From: Granulicella aggregans
GTDB lineage: Bacteria > Acidobacteriota > Terriglobia > Terriglobales > Acidobacteriaceae
Reading direction: 5' to 3'
Assembly (NCBI RefSeq): GCF_014203275.1
Contig: NZ_JACHIP010000002.1
Span: 62,001 to 126,000 of the forward strand
DNA: 64,000 nt
Below the pieces are notes generated by a model. The model was not told the DNA's origin. It saw only the letters and a list, made by a program, of their open reading frames with translations, and did no database searches. Within the stretch, counting starts at the first letter, position 1, and every line of letters starts with the position of its first letter. The position numbers and the translations under genes are program-made. Positions 48,577 to 57,133 of this stretch are shown here, piece after piece.

Positions 48577-49242
48577 CTAGAACCGGCAAAACGCGCTGGT
48601 CTCCAGGTTCTCCAGCAACTCCGCCACATCCTTATAGACCTCGACGCATCCTGCGTGCATTAGCTCTTCCCGGCTCCATCCGCCGGTCGTCACGCCTACT
48701 GTCCAGATCTCAGCCTTGCCAGCAGCCTCCGCATCGTAGGGAGTGTCACCTAGCGCCAGCACATCTCGTGGCCGCAGCTTCAGCTTCTTCAGCGTGGCCT
48801 CGAAGATGTCCGGATGCGGCTTCGCCCGGTCCGCATCGTCGGCTGAAGTCGTCTCTTCCACGACATCGTCGATGTTGGCTATCTTTTTATAAGCCTCAAG
48901 CTGCTCCTGCCCAGCTGACGACGCCAGCGAGACCCGAATCCCGATCTCCTTCATCCGCACAAGCAGCTCCCGAGCCTTGGGAAATGGTTCGACCTGATCG
49001 AGATAGTTCATCTCAAAGATGAGCTTGCGATAGGCCTTCAGCGGCTCTTCAACAACCTTCCGCTTCCACCACGGCACGAAGACGGGGATAAGTTCGTGCC
49101 CACCTTTGCCGATCTGCCGTCGCGCCTCCTCAAGGTCGACGTCCACGTCGATCACGGAGAAAGCGTCCCGCCACGCCGCCGCATGAAGCCAGTTACTCTC
49201 CACTAACGTTCCATCGATATCGCACAACACAGCCTTGACCAA
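48577..49242 (-). CDS. HAD family hydrolase (phosphoglycolate-phosphatase-like)
   Basis: TTG at 49242 with GGGGGACG upstream is the likely start; the frame is open to 49269. The 221-residue product has HAD motif I (LCDIDGTLVESN, with the nucleophile and acid Asp), motif II (VSLASSAGQEQL), motif III Lys (KPHPDIFEATLKKL) and motif IV (ALGDTPYDAEAAGKA). The cap domain lies between motifs I and II, with WWKRKVVEEPL. Such enzymes remove phosphate from small metabolites. The substrate is unknown. It is convergent with the DUF3592 gene. Confidence 0.88.
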   Translation of the reverse strand: MVKAVLCDIDGTLVESNWLHAAAWRDAFSVIDVDVDLEEARRQIGKGGHELIPVFVPWWKRKVVEEPLKAYRKLIFEMNYLDQVEPFPKARELLVRMKEIGIRVSLASSAGQEQLEAYKKIANIDDVVEETTSADDADRAKPHPDIFEATLKKLKLRPRDVLALGDTPYDAEAAGKAEIWTVGVTTGGWSREELMHAGCVEVYKDVAELLENLETSAFCRF

Positions 49243-49373
49243 AACGTCCCCCGCGGCAAACAGCGTCAAATCCTGTTCGCTACGTCATGGATGTTCGTTA
49301 TGACGGCCCGGCTGTACGTAGCTACTCTTTCTTAGGAAACCTGTGAGCCCAGCGCTAAGCGGAGCCGGCCAGC

Positions 49374-49739
49374 TTAGCTCTTTGACATCGACGACTCAGC
49401 CGCCACAGGCCCCCAGGCAAACTCCAGAGTCTCCTTGAACGCAAACCGTTTGATGTGCTCCTCCACCACCTGCTGCAACCGCAGCTCGTCGCCATCCTCC
49501 GGCATCATCAGCTTCACGGTCAGCCCGGCAGCATCCGCAAACAAGATGCACTTGCCCGCAGCCAGGTCGATCTTTCCGTGCGTGTCGTCATACTTCACCG
49601 GGAACTTATGCGCCCAGTGCTGGCAAAGCTTCCGGAGATAGCTGCTTGCGTTCTCGGTGGCTACGCGCCCCTCAGAGATCTTCGTCAACGTCGAAATGTC
49701 CGTAATCATCGTGATAATCCTTTCGTTCGTACTGTTCAT
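49374..49739 (-). CDS. DUF2218 protein coupled to the PadR regulator
   Basis: ATG at 49739 shares its first base with the PadR stop (TGATG), so translation is coupled. The 121-residue product fits DUF2218: SEGRVATENASSYLRKLCQHWAHKFPVKYDDTHGKIDLAAGKCILFADAAGLTVKLMMPEDGDELRLQQVVEEHIKRFAF. Small proteins of this family are frequent in actinobacteria and proteobacteria and are of unknown function. An alternative start (MITDIS) is possible but loses the coupling. Confidence 0.85.
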   Translation of the reverse strand: MNSTNERIITMITDISTLTKISEGRVATENASSYLRKLCQHWAHKFPVKYDDTHGKIDLAAGKCILFADAAGLTVKLMMPEDGDELRLQQVVEEHIKRFAFKETLEFAWGPVAAESSMSKS

Positions 49740-50299
49740 CAGCTCCGTTCGATCGCCACCGCAGCCGCGTCAATCGCCGCCACAATCTTCTGGAGCTGCT
49801 CCTCCGTCATCGGACCGCTCTGTTGCCGCATCCGTAAAGCCATCTTCAGGTTGTGTACAGCCCGGACCAGCTGCGGCGCTCTGCCCGATCCCCCGCCGCG
49901 CTCGCGCATCCGCCCCATAGCCGCATTTGCGGAACCCTTATTCGACTCGAGATAGGCTCTTCCCTCGTCAGTCACGGTGTAAGACTTTTTGCCAGAAGCC
50001 TCGGCAACCGTCGCAAATCCGATCTCCTCGAGCATCGTTAACGTCGGATACACCACGCCCGGACTCGGCGTATAGCTTCCGCCAAACTGCTCCTCGATCG
50101 CCTTAATGATCTCGTACCCATGCCGCGGCTTCTCCGCAATCAGCGCCAGAATCACCAGCTTCAGCTCGCCATGATCGAACGGCCTGCCAAATCCTCGTCC
50201 GCCACCCCAGTGCCGACCGCCGAAGCCGTGATGCCCCTCTCCATGGCCAAATCCTCGAAAACCAGCACCGAATTTTCCAAATCCAAAATGTTCAAACAT
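49739..50299 (-). CDS. PadR family transcriptional regulator
   Basis: From ATG at 50299 the product has 186 residues. A Gly/His/Phe-rich N-terminus (FEHFGFGKFGAGFRGFGHGEGHHGFGG) of about 40 residues is followed by the PadR winged helix-turn-helix: HGELKLVILALIAEKPRHGYEIIKAIEEQFGGSYTPSPGVVYPTLTMLEEIGFATVAEASGKKSYTVTDEGRAYL. A helical dimer tail ends in VAIERS. The Gly-rich start is typical of PadR proteins in Acidobacteria. The 55-bp palindrome just upstream is its probable operator. It forms a coupled pair with a DUF2218 gene. The inducer is unknown. Confidence 0.92.
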   Translation of the reverse strand: MFEHFGFGKFGAGFRGFGHGEGHHGFGGRHWGGGRGFGRPFDHGELKLVILALIAEKPRHGYEIIKAIEEQFGGSYTPSPGVVYPTLTMLEEIGFATVAEASGKKSYTVTDEGRAYLESNKGSANAAMGRMRERGGGSGRAPQLVRAVHNLKMALRMRQQSGPMTEEQLQKIVAAIDAAAVAIERS

Positions 50300-50312
50300 A
50301 ATCAACCTTCTC

Positions 50313-50367
50313 TCCAGATACACTTTCGATATATCTGAGTAATAGATATATCGAAAGTGTATCTGGA
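50313..50367. promoter_or_regulatory. 55-bp palindrome upstream of padR, probable operator
   Basis: Two perfect 24-base arms (50313-50336 and 50344-50367) flank a seven-base spacer GAGTAAT. Each arm contains TTTCGATATATCT, an AT-rich core of the kind bound by PadR proteins. It ends 14 bases before the padR start codon on the minus strand. It is much longer than a single operator. Confidence 0.75.
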
Positions 50368-50490
50368 TGCAAGAACTTTCCTCGACTTGCTGGAAATCAG
50401 ATTTTCCGCTCGGAACTCCGCGAACCGATACACTGGAAGAAGTACCGCCCGACCGCGACGAGCTTCTCCGCAGTCAGAAAGCTGGAAACT

Positions 50491-51450
50491 ATGCCGAAGT
50501 CCCCCAATACACCCACTTCCAAAATCAAGCCCGAAGAACCCGACGCGCCCACGGGCGACCGTCTCCAGAAGATCCTTGCCAAAGCCGGCATCGCCAGCCG
50601 CCGCAAGGCCGAGGAGATCATTCTTGAAGGCCGCGTCCAGGTAAACGGCACCACGATCACCGAACTCGGCACCCGCGCGGACGCCAGCCGCGACCACATC
50701 CGCGTCGACGGCAAACTTCTCAAAGGCCCCGAAGAGCAGCGCTACTACATGCTCAACAAGCCACGCGGATATGTCACCACCCTGACCGATCCGCAGAAGC
50801 GCCCGACGGTCATGGACCTGATGTCGGCGCCGAAGTCCGGCCCACACGGCGACAACGTCCGCCTCTACCCGGTCGGCCGCCTCGACTACCTGTCCGAAGG
50901 TTTGTTGCTGATGACCAACGACGGCGAACTGGCAAACTCGCTCTCGAAGGCTGCAGCCGGAGTCGAAAAGACCTATCTCGTCAAGGTTTCGGGAGTTCCG
51001 CCCGACTCCGCCATCGACCAGATTCGTCGCGGCATCATGATCGACCGTGGCCGTCTTGACGAGGTCCGCGCCGGACGCCGCGACCGCATCATCACCGCTC
51101 CCGCCCAGATCGAACTCGTTCGTGGAGGCGATAACCCCTGGTATCAACTCACGCTCACCGAAGGCCGTAACCGCCAGCTCCGCAAGATGTTTGAGGAGAT
51201 CGGCCACCACGTCGAAAAGATCCGCCGTATCGGCTACGGCGCCCTTCGCCTCGATGTGCCGCCGGGCGAGTTCCGCGAACTGAAGCCGGGCGAGGTGATG
51301 GCGCTCTCCCGCGCTGCCAGCGGCAAGAAGGTCGTCCCCAAGAAGAATCTTCCGGAGTTTGCGCAGCTCAAGGCACCGGTAAAAAAGCGAACCGCCCCGC
51401 CGCGGCGGACCTTTGCGTCAAACACCAGGCCGTCCCGTCGGCCCAGCTAG
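50491..51450 (+). CDS. rluB: 23S rRNA pseudouridine synthase RluB
   Basis: The 319-residue protein has an S4 RNA-binding domain (about 22-70: GDRLQKILAKAGIASRRKAEEIILEGRVQVNG), then a RsuA/RluB catalytic domain: LNKPRGYVTTLTDPQKRPTVMDLM, with the catalytic Asp in VGRLDYLSEGLLLMTNDGELAN. EGRNRQLRKMFEEIGHHVEKIRRIGYGALRLDV is the closing motif. It converts a uridine in the 23S rRNA peptidyl-transferase region to pseudouridine. A Lys/Arg-rich tail ends the protein. rluB often lies with scpA and scpB; here scpB is about 3 kb upstream. It is divergent from padR. Confidence 0.93.
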   Translation: MPKSPNTPTSKIKPEEPDAPTGDRLQKILAKAGIASRRKAEEIILEGRVQVNGTTITELGTRADASRDHIRVDGKLLKGPEEQRYYMLNKPRGYVTTLTDPQKRPTVMDLMSAPKSGPHGDNVRLYPVGRLDYLSEGLLLMTNDGELANSLSKAAAGVEKTYLVKVSGVPPDSAIDQIRRGIMIDRGRLDEVRAGRRDRIITAPAQIELVRGGDNPWYQLTLTEGRNRQLRKMFEEIGHHVEKIRRIGYGALRLDVPPGEFRELKPGEVMALSRAASGKKVVPKKNLPEFAQLKAPVKKRTAPPRRTFASNTRPSRRPS

Positions 51451-51456
51451 CAGGCC

Positions 51457-52236
51457 CTACTTCTTGTCCCAAACGGTTGTAAACTTCGCGGAAGTCTTCA
51501 GCGCCGTGCTGACCATCGTCAAGGTCTTGCCATCTTCGGAGACCTCGTACTCTTCTGCGCTATCAGGCTTACCATTCACCTGATCTTCCATGTGGATGTG
51601 GCGTGCGCTCACTCGGCTTCCTGATGTCGTTTCGACCTTGGCCGATTCCGAATTCTTATCGGGATGCTGCACTCCGTCGAGTTCCAGGTCGGTCCGGTGC
51701 TTATTTGCAGCAGACGTTATGGTGATACCCGTCTTACCGTAAGGCTCGATGGTGAAACTCTGTTCGCCGGAGACTTCTTCCTCCAGAGAGATCGACTTCC
51801 ATTCGCCATAGATGCTCTTGCCCGGCCCCGTTCGCGCGTAAGTGGTGGTCGTCTTCTCGTGGCCGCCATCCGGCCCAGTGAACACGTCCAACAGCACCAG
51901 GTTTTTGTCGTCGGCGGAGACCGTATAGGTCCGAACCATGGTTTGCCCCTGCACTCTGTCCATCTGCCAGGTGTGGTCGTTCACCTTCTTGAATGAGACA
52001 GTTGCCCCTGAGGGGGACTTGATCGACACGCCATCCGCTTTGATCTCGGTCGTCTCTCCGGTGCTTCCCGTCAACGCATAGCGATCGCCGCCGAGATCCT
52101 TAATTCCATACGTGATCGTAGGCTTGGGACTCTTTTGAGAGCTGTACACCCAAGTTCCCACAAATGGATCTTGGGCCACGGCTGCACCGGTCGTCGCCAG
52201 GAACAGGGCGAGCAACATACTTTTCGGTCGCATCAA
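51457..52236 (-). CDS. Hypothetical secreted protein
   Basis: The 259-residue protein has a signal peptide (about 1-22: MRPKSMLLALFLATTGAAVAQ). The mature part has two similar halves of alternating beta structure: FVGTWVYSSQKSPKPTITYGIKDLGGDRYALTGSTGETTEIKADG... and GEWKSISLEEEVSGEQSFTIEPYGKTGITITSAANKHRTDL..., each with a 'G.W...' opening. This fits a lipocalin-like or DUF-type beta-sandwich exported protein of Acidobacteria. No catalytic motif is present. It is transcribed toward the rluB stop. The function is unknown. Confidence 0.72.
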   Translation of the reverse strand: MMRPKSMLLALFLATTGAAVAQDPFVGTWVYSSQKSPKPTITYGIKDLGGDRYALTGSTGETTEIKADGVSIKSPSGATVSFKKVNDHTWQMDRVQGQTMVRTYTVSADDKNLVLLDVFTGPDGGHEKTTTTYARTGPGKSIYGEWKSISLEEEVSGEQSFTIEPYGKTGITITSAANKHRTDLELDGVQHPDKNSESAKVETTSGSRVSARHIHMEDQVNGKPDSAEEYEVSEDGKTLTMVSTALKTSAKFTTVWDKK

Positions 52237-52468
52237 AACCTCCTTGGAAAGTGCGCGCGAAGTCTACCACGTCACCTTCCGAAGAGGATTTCCTACGACA
52301 AGAGTAGATAAATCTCTTCAACCGCTTGACGGAGGTCTATCGAGTGGAGGAATCTACTCCAGCTTTTCACAGAAGATTTCACGCTTCGCCCGATGACAAA
52401 TTTGCGTCGCCGGCATCCAATCAGAGTCAGGCAACAAAGCCTTTCCATAGAGAACAGGAGCAGCACCC

Positions 52469-52945
52469 GTGGCAATTGAAAAGGCAGTCTTTGGAGCAGG
52501 TTGTTTTTGGGGTGTAGAAGCCCGTTTTGGCGAAATGTCTGGAGTTTTGGATACCGCCGTTGGATACGAAGGTGGGGAGCTCGAACACCCGACCTACAAG
52601 GAAGTCTGTACCGACCGAACCGGCCACGCCGAGGTGGTCGAAGTCACCTTTGATCCGTCGCGGCTCAACTATGAGACGCTTCTGGACACCTTCTTCTCGC
52701 TTCACGATCCTACCCAGATCAACCGGCAAGGGCCGGACTGGGGATCGCAGTATCGAAGCGTCATCTTCACGAATAGCGAAGAGCAGTATCGTGTCGCCTG
52801 CTCCAAGATCGCCGACCTGAACGCATCCGGGGCGTACCGCCAACGGGTGGCGACCCAGGTACTCCCCTCGACGACCTTCTGGAAGGCCGAGGAGTATCAC
52901 CAGCGGTATCTGGAAAAGCGCGGCATGGCGAGCTGCCACATCTAG
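52469..52945 (+). CDS. msrA: Peptide methionine-S-sulfoxide reductase A
   Basis: MsrA repairs the S-epimer of oxidised methionine. The 158-residue protein starts with GTG at 52469 with AGGAG upstream. The catalytic Cys is in FGAGCFWGVEARF, the strictly conserved GCFWG. YEGGELEHPTYKEVCTDRTGHAEVVEVTFDP and YRSVIFTNSEEQ follow. A second Cys near the C-terminus (MASCHI) could be the resolving residue. The gene has a terminator at 52963 and is convergent with the isochorismatase-like gene. No msrB lies beside it. Confidence 0.97.
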   Translation: MAIEKAVFGAGCFWGVEARFGEMSGVLDTAVGYEGGELEHPTYKEVCTDRTGHAEVVEVTFDPSRLNYETLLDTFFSLHDPTQINRQGPDWGSQYRSVIFTNSEEQYRVACSKIADLNASGAYRQRVATQVLPSTTFWKAEEYHQRYLEKRGMASCHI

Positions 52946-52962
52946 AATTTATCTTCGAAGTG

Positions 52963-52999
52963 CCCCGTTTGCTGGGAAAATACAGGCAAACGGGGTTTT
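52963..52999 (+). terminator. Intrinsic terminator after msrA
   Basis: CCCCGTTTGC pairs with GCAAACGGGG (52986-52995), followed by TTTT. It starts 18 bases after the msrA stop. It may also serve the convergent gene. Confidence 0.88.
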
Positions 53000-53003
53000 G
53001 CCT

Positions 53004-53621
53004 TTAAGCCATAACAAGTTCAGGCTTCATTGCCGCGAAGGCCGCCAGAATCTCGTCGGTCGAGCGCCGGGCACCCGTCTGCAGGTACTCCATCGCCGCC
53101 AGGGATGCATTATGGGCCTCGAACGATGAGCCGATGACGCAGTCTTCGACGACTCGGGTGTAGAAGTCGCTCTGGTGGGCATCGACAAAAGTGTAGTGAA
53201 CGCAAACATCGGTCAAGCCGCCGATGAGGATCAATGTCTCGGCCTTCAGACCTTTCATAAGGATCGCGAACTCGGTGCCAAAGAATGCGGAGTAGCGCCG
53301 CTTCTTGATCCAGTAGTCGGATTCGGGGCGGAAGCCGATCTCGTCGGAGATGGCGGTCAGCGGATAGTCTTCGAGGCAGTGGACTCCCTCGACGCCGTCA
53401 AGTTCCCGGCCAAAGTCGATCAGGTTCGGACGATGGACCTCCTGGATGAAGACAACCGGAACATCGGCCTCCCGAGCAGCCGCGATGAGTTCGCGAGCAT
53501 TTGCGATCATCGTGTCACCCGGTCCCATCAGCGGGATGGATGCCTCACCCGGCGGCCCTGGTGCCTTCTGTATGTCGATCACAATGAGGGCTACTTTGCC
53601 GACGATCATTTCCTGCTTCAT
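53004..53621 (-). CDS. Isochorismatase-like cysteine hydrolase
   Basis: From ATG at 53621 (GGGAGAAAAAC upstream on the minus strand) the product has 205 residues; the upstream open frame to 53741 is unlikely. The catalytic triad of cysteine hydrolases is present: Asp in ALIVIDIQKAPG, Lys in YWIKKRRYSAFFGTEF, and Cys in IGGLTDVCVHYTFVDAHQSDF. The fold is that of nicotinamidase/carbamoylase-type enzymes. EASIPLMGPGDTMIANARELIAAAREADVPVVFIQEVHR is typical. It hydrolyses an amide or carbamoyl bond. In contrast to the MarR-linked protein at 36654, the nucleophile is intact. The substrate is unknown. Confidence 0.9.
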   Translation of the reverse strand: MKQEMIVGKVALIVIDIQKAPGPPGEASIPLMGPGDTMIANARELIAAAREADVPVVFIQEVHRPNLIDFGRELDGVEGVHCLEDYPLTAISDEIGFRPESDYWIKKRRYSAFFGTEFAILMKGLKAETLILIGGLTDVCVHYTFVDAHQSDFYTRVVEDCVIGSSFEAHNASLAAMEYLQTGARRSTDEILAAFAAMKPELVMA

Positions 53622-53801
53622 GTTTTTCTCCCGACCAGCATCCTGTTGAATTTTTGTCGATGCTACCACGGTGATTTCGTGGCATTGGAGTTCTCTATTC
53701 CGGCGATCAACATTCGCCAAAGCCGTTCCAGAGACCGGCACCTGTGATGGTATAAACGCTGCACGCCGAGCATTTTAGAGCTTTCACTGGAGGTCCCCGC
53801 G

Positions 53802-55073
53802 ATGCTCGAAGTCCCTGCCAGTGAAGAGAGCGATGTGGCCAAAGTCCCGGCGGCTGCGCGGAGATGGCCGCAGCCCTGGATCTTTGTGCTGATGCCCCTG
53901 CCCTTCGGCATCTTTCAGGGATATATCCAAACTCCGTTGCCCTACCTGCTCCGCCAGATGGGATACACGGTCGATCGGATCGGATCGATGGTGGCCTTTG
54001 TCCTGCTGCCCATGGCGCTCTATTTTCTATGGAGCCCGGTGGTTGACTTCTGGCTGCGTCGCCGGACGTGGATGATCGTCTTCGCCGCTCTGAGCGGAGC
54101 GGCTCTGTTTACTTCGATTCTGCTGCTTCCCCGTCACACCGAACTGGCGACCAGCCTGCTCTTCGGAGGATTCTGCCTGAACCTGCTGACCACAGCCGCT
54201 GGCGGCGGCATTCTAGCGACGACGCTGGATGAGCAGGGCAAGGCAAAAGGCGCGGCATGGATGCAGGGGGGGATGCTCACAGCATCCGCACTGGGCGGGG
54301 CCGCGCTGCTGTATTTCTCAAAACGCATGCCACTGCCAGTCGCGGGAACGATTGCGGCGTTGATGGTTGCGCTTCCAGCAACGATCGCGTTGACCATTCC
54401 CGAGCCGGCACCTGAGACAGCTACAAAAGAGTTGCTGAAGACCTGCCGAACGATGGGACGAGAGATTCGCGAGACGCTGTTTTCGTGGAAGTCGCTGCCG
54501 GGGCTTCTGCTGCTGGTCTCGCCGGTAGGTTCGGGCTCCGCGCAGAGCCTGTTTGCTGCCATGGCCAAGGACTATCAGGTTTCCGAGCACGGAGTGATGT
54601 TGCTGAACGGGCTGCTGGGCGGCGTGCTGATGATGCTGGGAGCGTTTGCAGCGGTGATCGTTCCGGCCCATTGGGACCGCCGCATCGCCTATGGTGCCGC
54701 TGGATTTGCATGCTCCCTCTCGGGGATCTATCTTGCGCTCGCGCCGATGACCCCTATGGTCTACTTTCTTGGAGTCGGCTTCTACCTGTTGACGACGGGA
54801 CTCTGCTATGCCTTTTTTCTTGGCGTGGTGATGTACACGCTGGGCGCGGCAGGTCAGAGCGCGAGCAGCCGATATACGATCCTGGTCTCCCTCGGCAATC
54901 TACCGGTGGTCTATATGACCAAAGTCGAGGGCTGGGGCTTCGGCATGCTTGGGCCGAAGGGCGTTCCAGCGCTCGATGCTGCGGGAAATTTATTGGTCGC
55001 GCTGTGCGTGGCGGTGTGGGTCGGATCGCAGGCAATGGGACGAAAGCGAATAGTCCTCGACGCAGAGCTGTAA
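53802..55073 (+). CDS. MFS transporter, AmpG-like
   Basis: The 423-residue protein starts with ATG at 53802, with CTGGAGGT upstream. It has twelve hydrophobic segments. FVLMPLPFGIFQGYIQTPLPYLLRQMGYTVDRIGSM and ALYFLWSPVVDFWLRRRTWMI are the AmpG/muropeptide-permease-like first loop. AGQSASSRYTILVSLGNLPVVYMTKVEGWGF near the end also fits AmpG-type carriers, which import muropeptides or other large molecules. No ampD or beta-lactamase gene is near. The substrate is inferred from family resemblance only. Confidence 0.82.
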   Translation: MLEVPASEESDVAKVPAAARRWPQPWIFVLMPLPFGIFQGYIQTPLPYLLRQMGYTVDRIGSMVAFVLLPMALYFLWSPVVDFWLRRRTWMIVFAALSGAALFTSILLLPRHTELATSLLFGGFCLNLLTTAAGGGILATTLDEQGKAKGAAWMQGGMLTASALGGAALLYFSKRMPLPVAGTIAALMVALPATIALTIPEPAPETATKELLKTCRTMGREIRETLFSWKSLPGLLLLVSPVGSGSAQSLFAAMAKDYQVSEHGVMLLNGLLGGVLMMLGAFAAVIVPAHWDRRIAYGAAGFACSLSGIYLALAPMTPMVYFLGVGFYLLTTGLCYAFFLGVVMYTLGAAGQSASSRYTILVSLGNLPVVYMTKVEGWGFGMLGPKGVPALDAAGNLLVALCVAVWVGSQAMGRKRIVLDAEL

Positions 55074-55453
55074 CATCGAGCCCGATCTGTGCTATTCTTT
55101 TATTGCGCTGGTCAAAAACGGCGCGGGCATCGCAGGCAAAGACTCCGAATGGATTTGGATTCTGGCCAGAGACTGCGAACCGCCCTACCCACCGCAGACC
55201 TTCTAATAAGAGCTTGAACGCTCAGAAGCCGCGCTGGATGCTCTGGCTGGAGGCCTCGTCATCGGACGAGTCTCGCCGTGCAGCAGCAGCGCTTCACCTT
55301 CCCGGTACAGCAATGCTGAAAAAGTAAGTCCATGACTGCATACCTGGGCCATATGGCCTGATCCGTCTGGTACGCCGCTTGAAAGAGCTACGACGATTGT
55401 CGTGTGCCCCGAGTGGTATGACCAGCCAGAACGACCTAACGATAAGGATTATC
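55074..55453. other. 380-bp leader region of the DEAD-box helicase gene
   Basis: No gene is convincing here. A 37-codon frame at about 55214-55327 (starting TTG, ending ATGCTGAAAAAGTAA) lacks a good ribosome site and is not called. A -10-like TATTCT lies near 55093. If transcription starts there, the helicase mRNA has a leader of about 350 bases, a length known in cold-regulated DEAD-box genes. Confidence 0.4.
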
Positions 55454-57025
55454 TTGACTACTGCAACTCTAGAACCACAGATGGAAGCGACTGCCGCTCC
55501 TCAGAACCTCTCTCAGAACAACACCCCTTCAAACAATGGCGCCACAGCAGAGTCTGCGGTCTCCCCTACCGGCATGCCGCTCGTTGCCGATGTTCGCTTC
55601 ACCGACTTCAACATCTCCGACTCACTGAAGAGCCGCCTTACGGCTGCCGGCTTCAGCACCCCGACCCCGGTACAGGCCAAGGCCATTCCGCCGGCGCTTG
55701 AAGGTGCAGACATTCTTGCCACTGCCTCAACCGGCACCGGCAAGACGCTCAGCTTCCTGATCCCGATGATCGAACGCATGGACGCCAACTCGGTTCCAAG
55801 CACGCGCGGCAAGCGCGGCCCGATCCGTTCCCTGATCCTGCTGCCGACGCGTGAGCTCGCCATGCAGGTCCTTGAGGCTTACAACAAGCTCGTCCCGAAC
55901 TCGAAGGGCGATGCCGTCCTGGTCTGCGGTGGTCTCTCCGAGAACACGCAGCTCGACCAGCTCGATCGCGGCCCTCGTCTCGTCGTTGCGACCCCTGGCC
56001 GTCTTGAGGACTTCCTTCGCCGCCGTTCGGTCAACCTGAGCAGCGTCGAAATGTTCGTTCTTGACGAAGTCGATCGCATGCTCGACATGGGCTTCCTTCC
56101 CGCCATCCGCCGCATCGTTGGCGCGATCCCGAAGACCCGCCAGACGATGTGCTACTCGGCCACACTGGACGCAAACATCCGCGAGATCGTTCGCGACTAC
56201 GTCAACAAGCCGGTTCGCATCGAGATTGGTACGACCTCGAAGCCTTCAGACCGTGTTGAGCTTCGCGTCTACACCGTGATGCAGGACCAGAAGCTCGGCC
56301 TGCTGGACCAGATGCTGCGCCAGGAAGAGGGAACGTTCCTCGTCTTCTCGCGCACCAAGCATGGTGCCGATCGCATCTCGAAGAAGCTCGAAAAGCTTGG
56401 CCATGATGCAGACGTGATCCACGGCGACCGCTCGCAGTCGCAGCGCACTGCCGCCCTGAAGGGCTTCGCAAACGGCAAGCACCGCGTTCTCGTCGCTACC
56501 GACGTGGCCGCTCGCGGTATCGACGTGAACGACATCGCCCACGTAGTGAACTACGACTTGCCCAACGCTTCTGACGACTTCGTCCACCGCATTGGCCGTA
56601 CTGGCCGCGCGGGCAAGAAGGGCGTTGCAACGACCTTCGTTATGCCGCAGGAGAAGTCTGATGCCCGCAAGCTGGAGCGCGAGTTGAAGATCAAGTTTGA
56701 ATGGCGCGAGGCCGACAAGAACCTCGAAAAGGAAGAGCGCAACAAGCCTGTCGATCTCACCTCGCGTGGACCGGCCGACCTGATGCAGATGGAGACTCGT
56801 TCCTGGAAGGGCAACGAGCCTGTCACTCCGATGACCACCCCGACCAACAGCTACGGCAACTCAAATGGCGGTCGCAGCCGTTCTGGTAGCGGCGGCGGCG
56901 GATTCGCCGGCGGACGCAACTCCGGCGGACGTGGTCCGAGCAACTTCGGCCGCTCGTCCAACGGCGGGGGTAGCGGACGTCCGGGTGGCAGCAGCCGCTC
57001 TGGCCCAGCTCGTCGCGGCCAATAA
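55454..57025 (+). CDS. DEAD-box RNA helicase with Gly/Arg-rich tail
   Basis: TTG at 55454, preceded by TAAGGATTATC, is the likely start and gives 523 residues; the frame is open to 55379. The helicase core has the Q motif (FSTPTPVQAKAIPPAL), Walker A (ATASTGTGKTLSF), PTRELAMQ, VLDEVDRMLDMGFLPA (motif II is DEVD instead of DEAD), SATLD (III), and HRIGRTGRAGKKG (VI). A 100-residue tail from about 425 is rich in Gly, Ser, Arg and Asn (RGG-like), which binds RNA. Enzymes of this RhlE/CsdA group aid ribosome assembly or RNA decay, often at low temperature. A terminator at 57051 follows. Confidence 0.93.
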   Translation: MTTATLEPQMEATAAPQNLSQNNTPSNNGATAESAVSPTGMPLVADVRFTDFNISDSLKSRLTAAGFSTPTPVQAKAIPPALEGADILATASTGTGKTLSFLIPMIERMDANSVPSTRGKRGPIRSLILLPTRELAMQVLEAYNKLVPNSKGDAVLVCGGLSENTQLDQLDRGPRLVVATPGRLEDFLRRRSVNLSSVEMFVLDEVDRMLDMGFLPAIRRIVGAIPKTRQTMCYSATLDANIREIVRDYVNKPVRIEIGTTSKPSDRVELRVYTVMQDQKLGLLDQMLRQEEGTFLVFSRTKHGADRISKKLEKLGHDADVIHGDRSQSQRTAALKGFANGKHRVLVATDVAARGIDVNDIAHVVNYDLPNASDDFVHRIGRTGRAGKKGVATTFVMPQEKSDARKLERELKIKFEWREADKNLEKEERNKPVDLTSRGPADLMQMETRSWKGNEPVTPMTTPTNSYGNSNGGRSRSGSGGGGFAGGRNSGGRGPSNFGRSSNGGGSGRPGGSSRSGPARRGQ

Positions 57026-57050
57026 GCCCAGTTTTACCCGATTGCATTGA

Positions 57051-57098
57051 AACCGCTCCGTCCCTCACGCCAACCAGCGTAGGACCGGAGCGGTTTTT
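57051..57098 (+). terminator. Intrinsic terminator after the DEAD-box gene
   Basis: AACCGCTCCG (57051-57060) pairs with CGGAGCGGTT (57086-57095), extended inside by TCC/GGA and ACGC/GCGT, followed by TTTTT. It starts 26 bases after the stop. Confidence 0.9.
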
Positions 57099-57133
57099 CA
57101 TTGCCTAGGAGGATTTGGACTTACACTTCTTCT

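Noticed and set aside
55214..55327. Possible 37-codon gene upstream of the helicase
   Set aside because: It begins with TTG and lacks a ribosome site; composition is not convincing.
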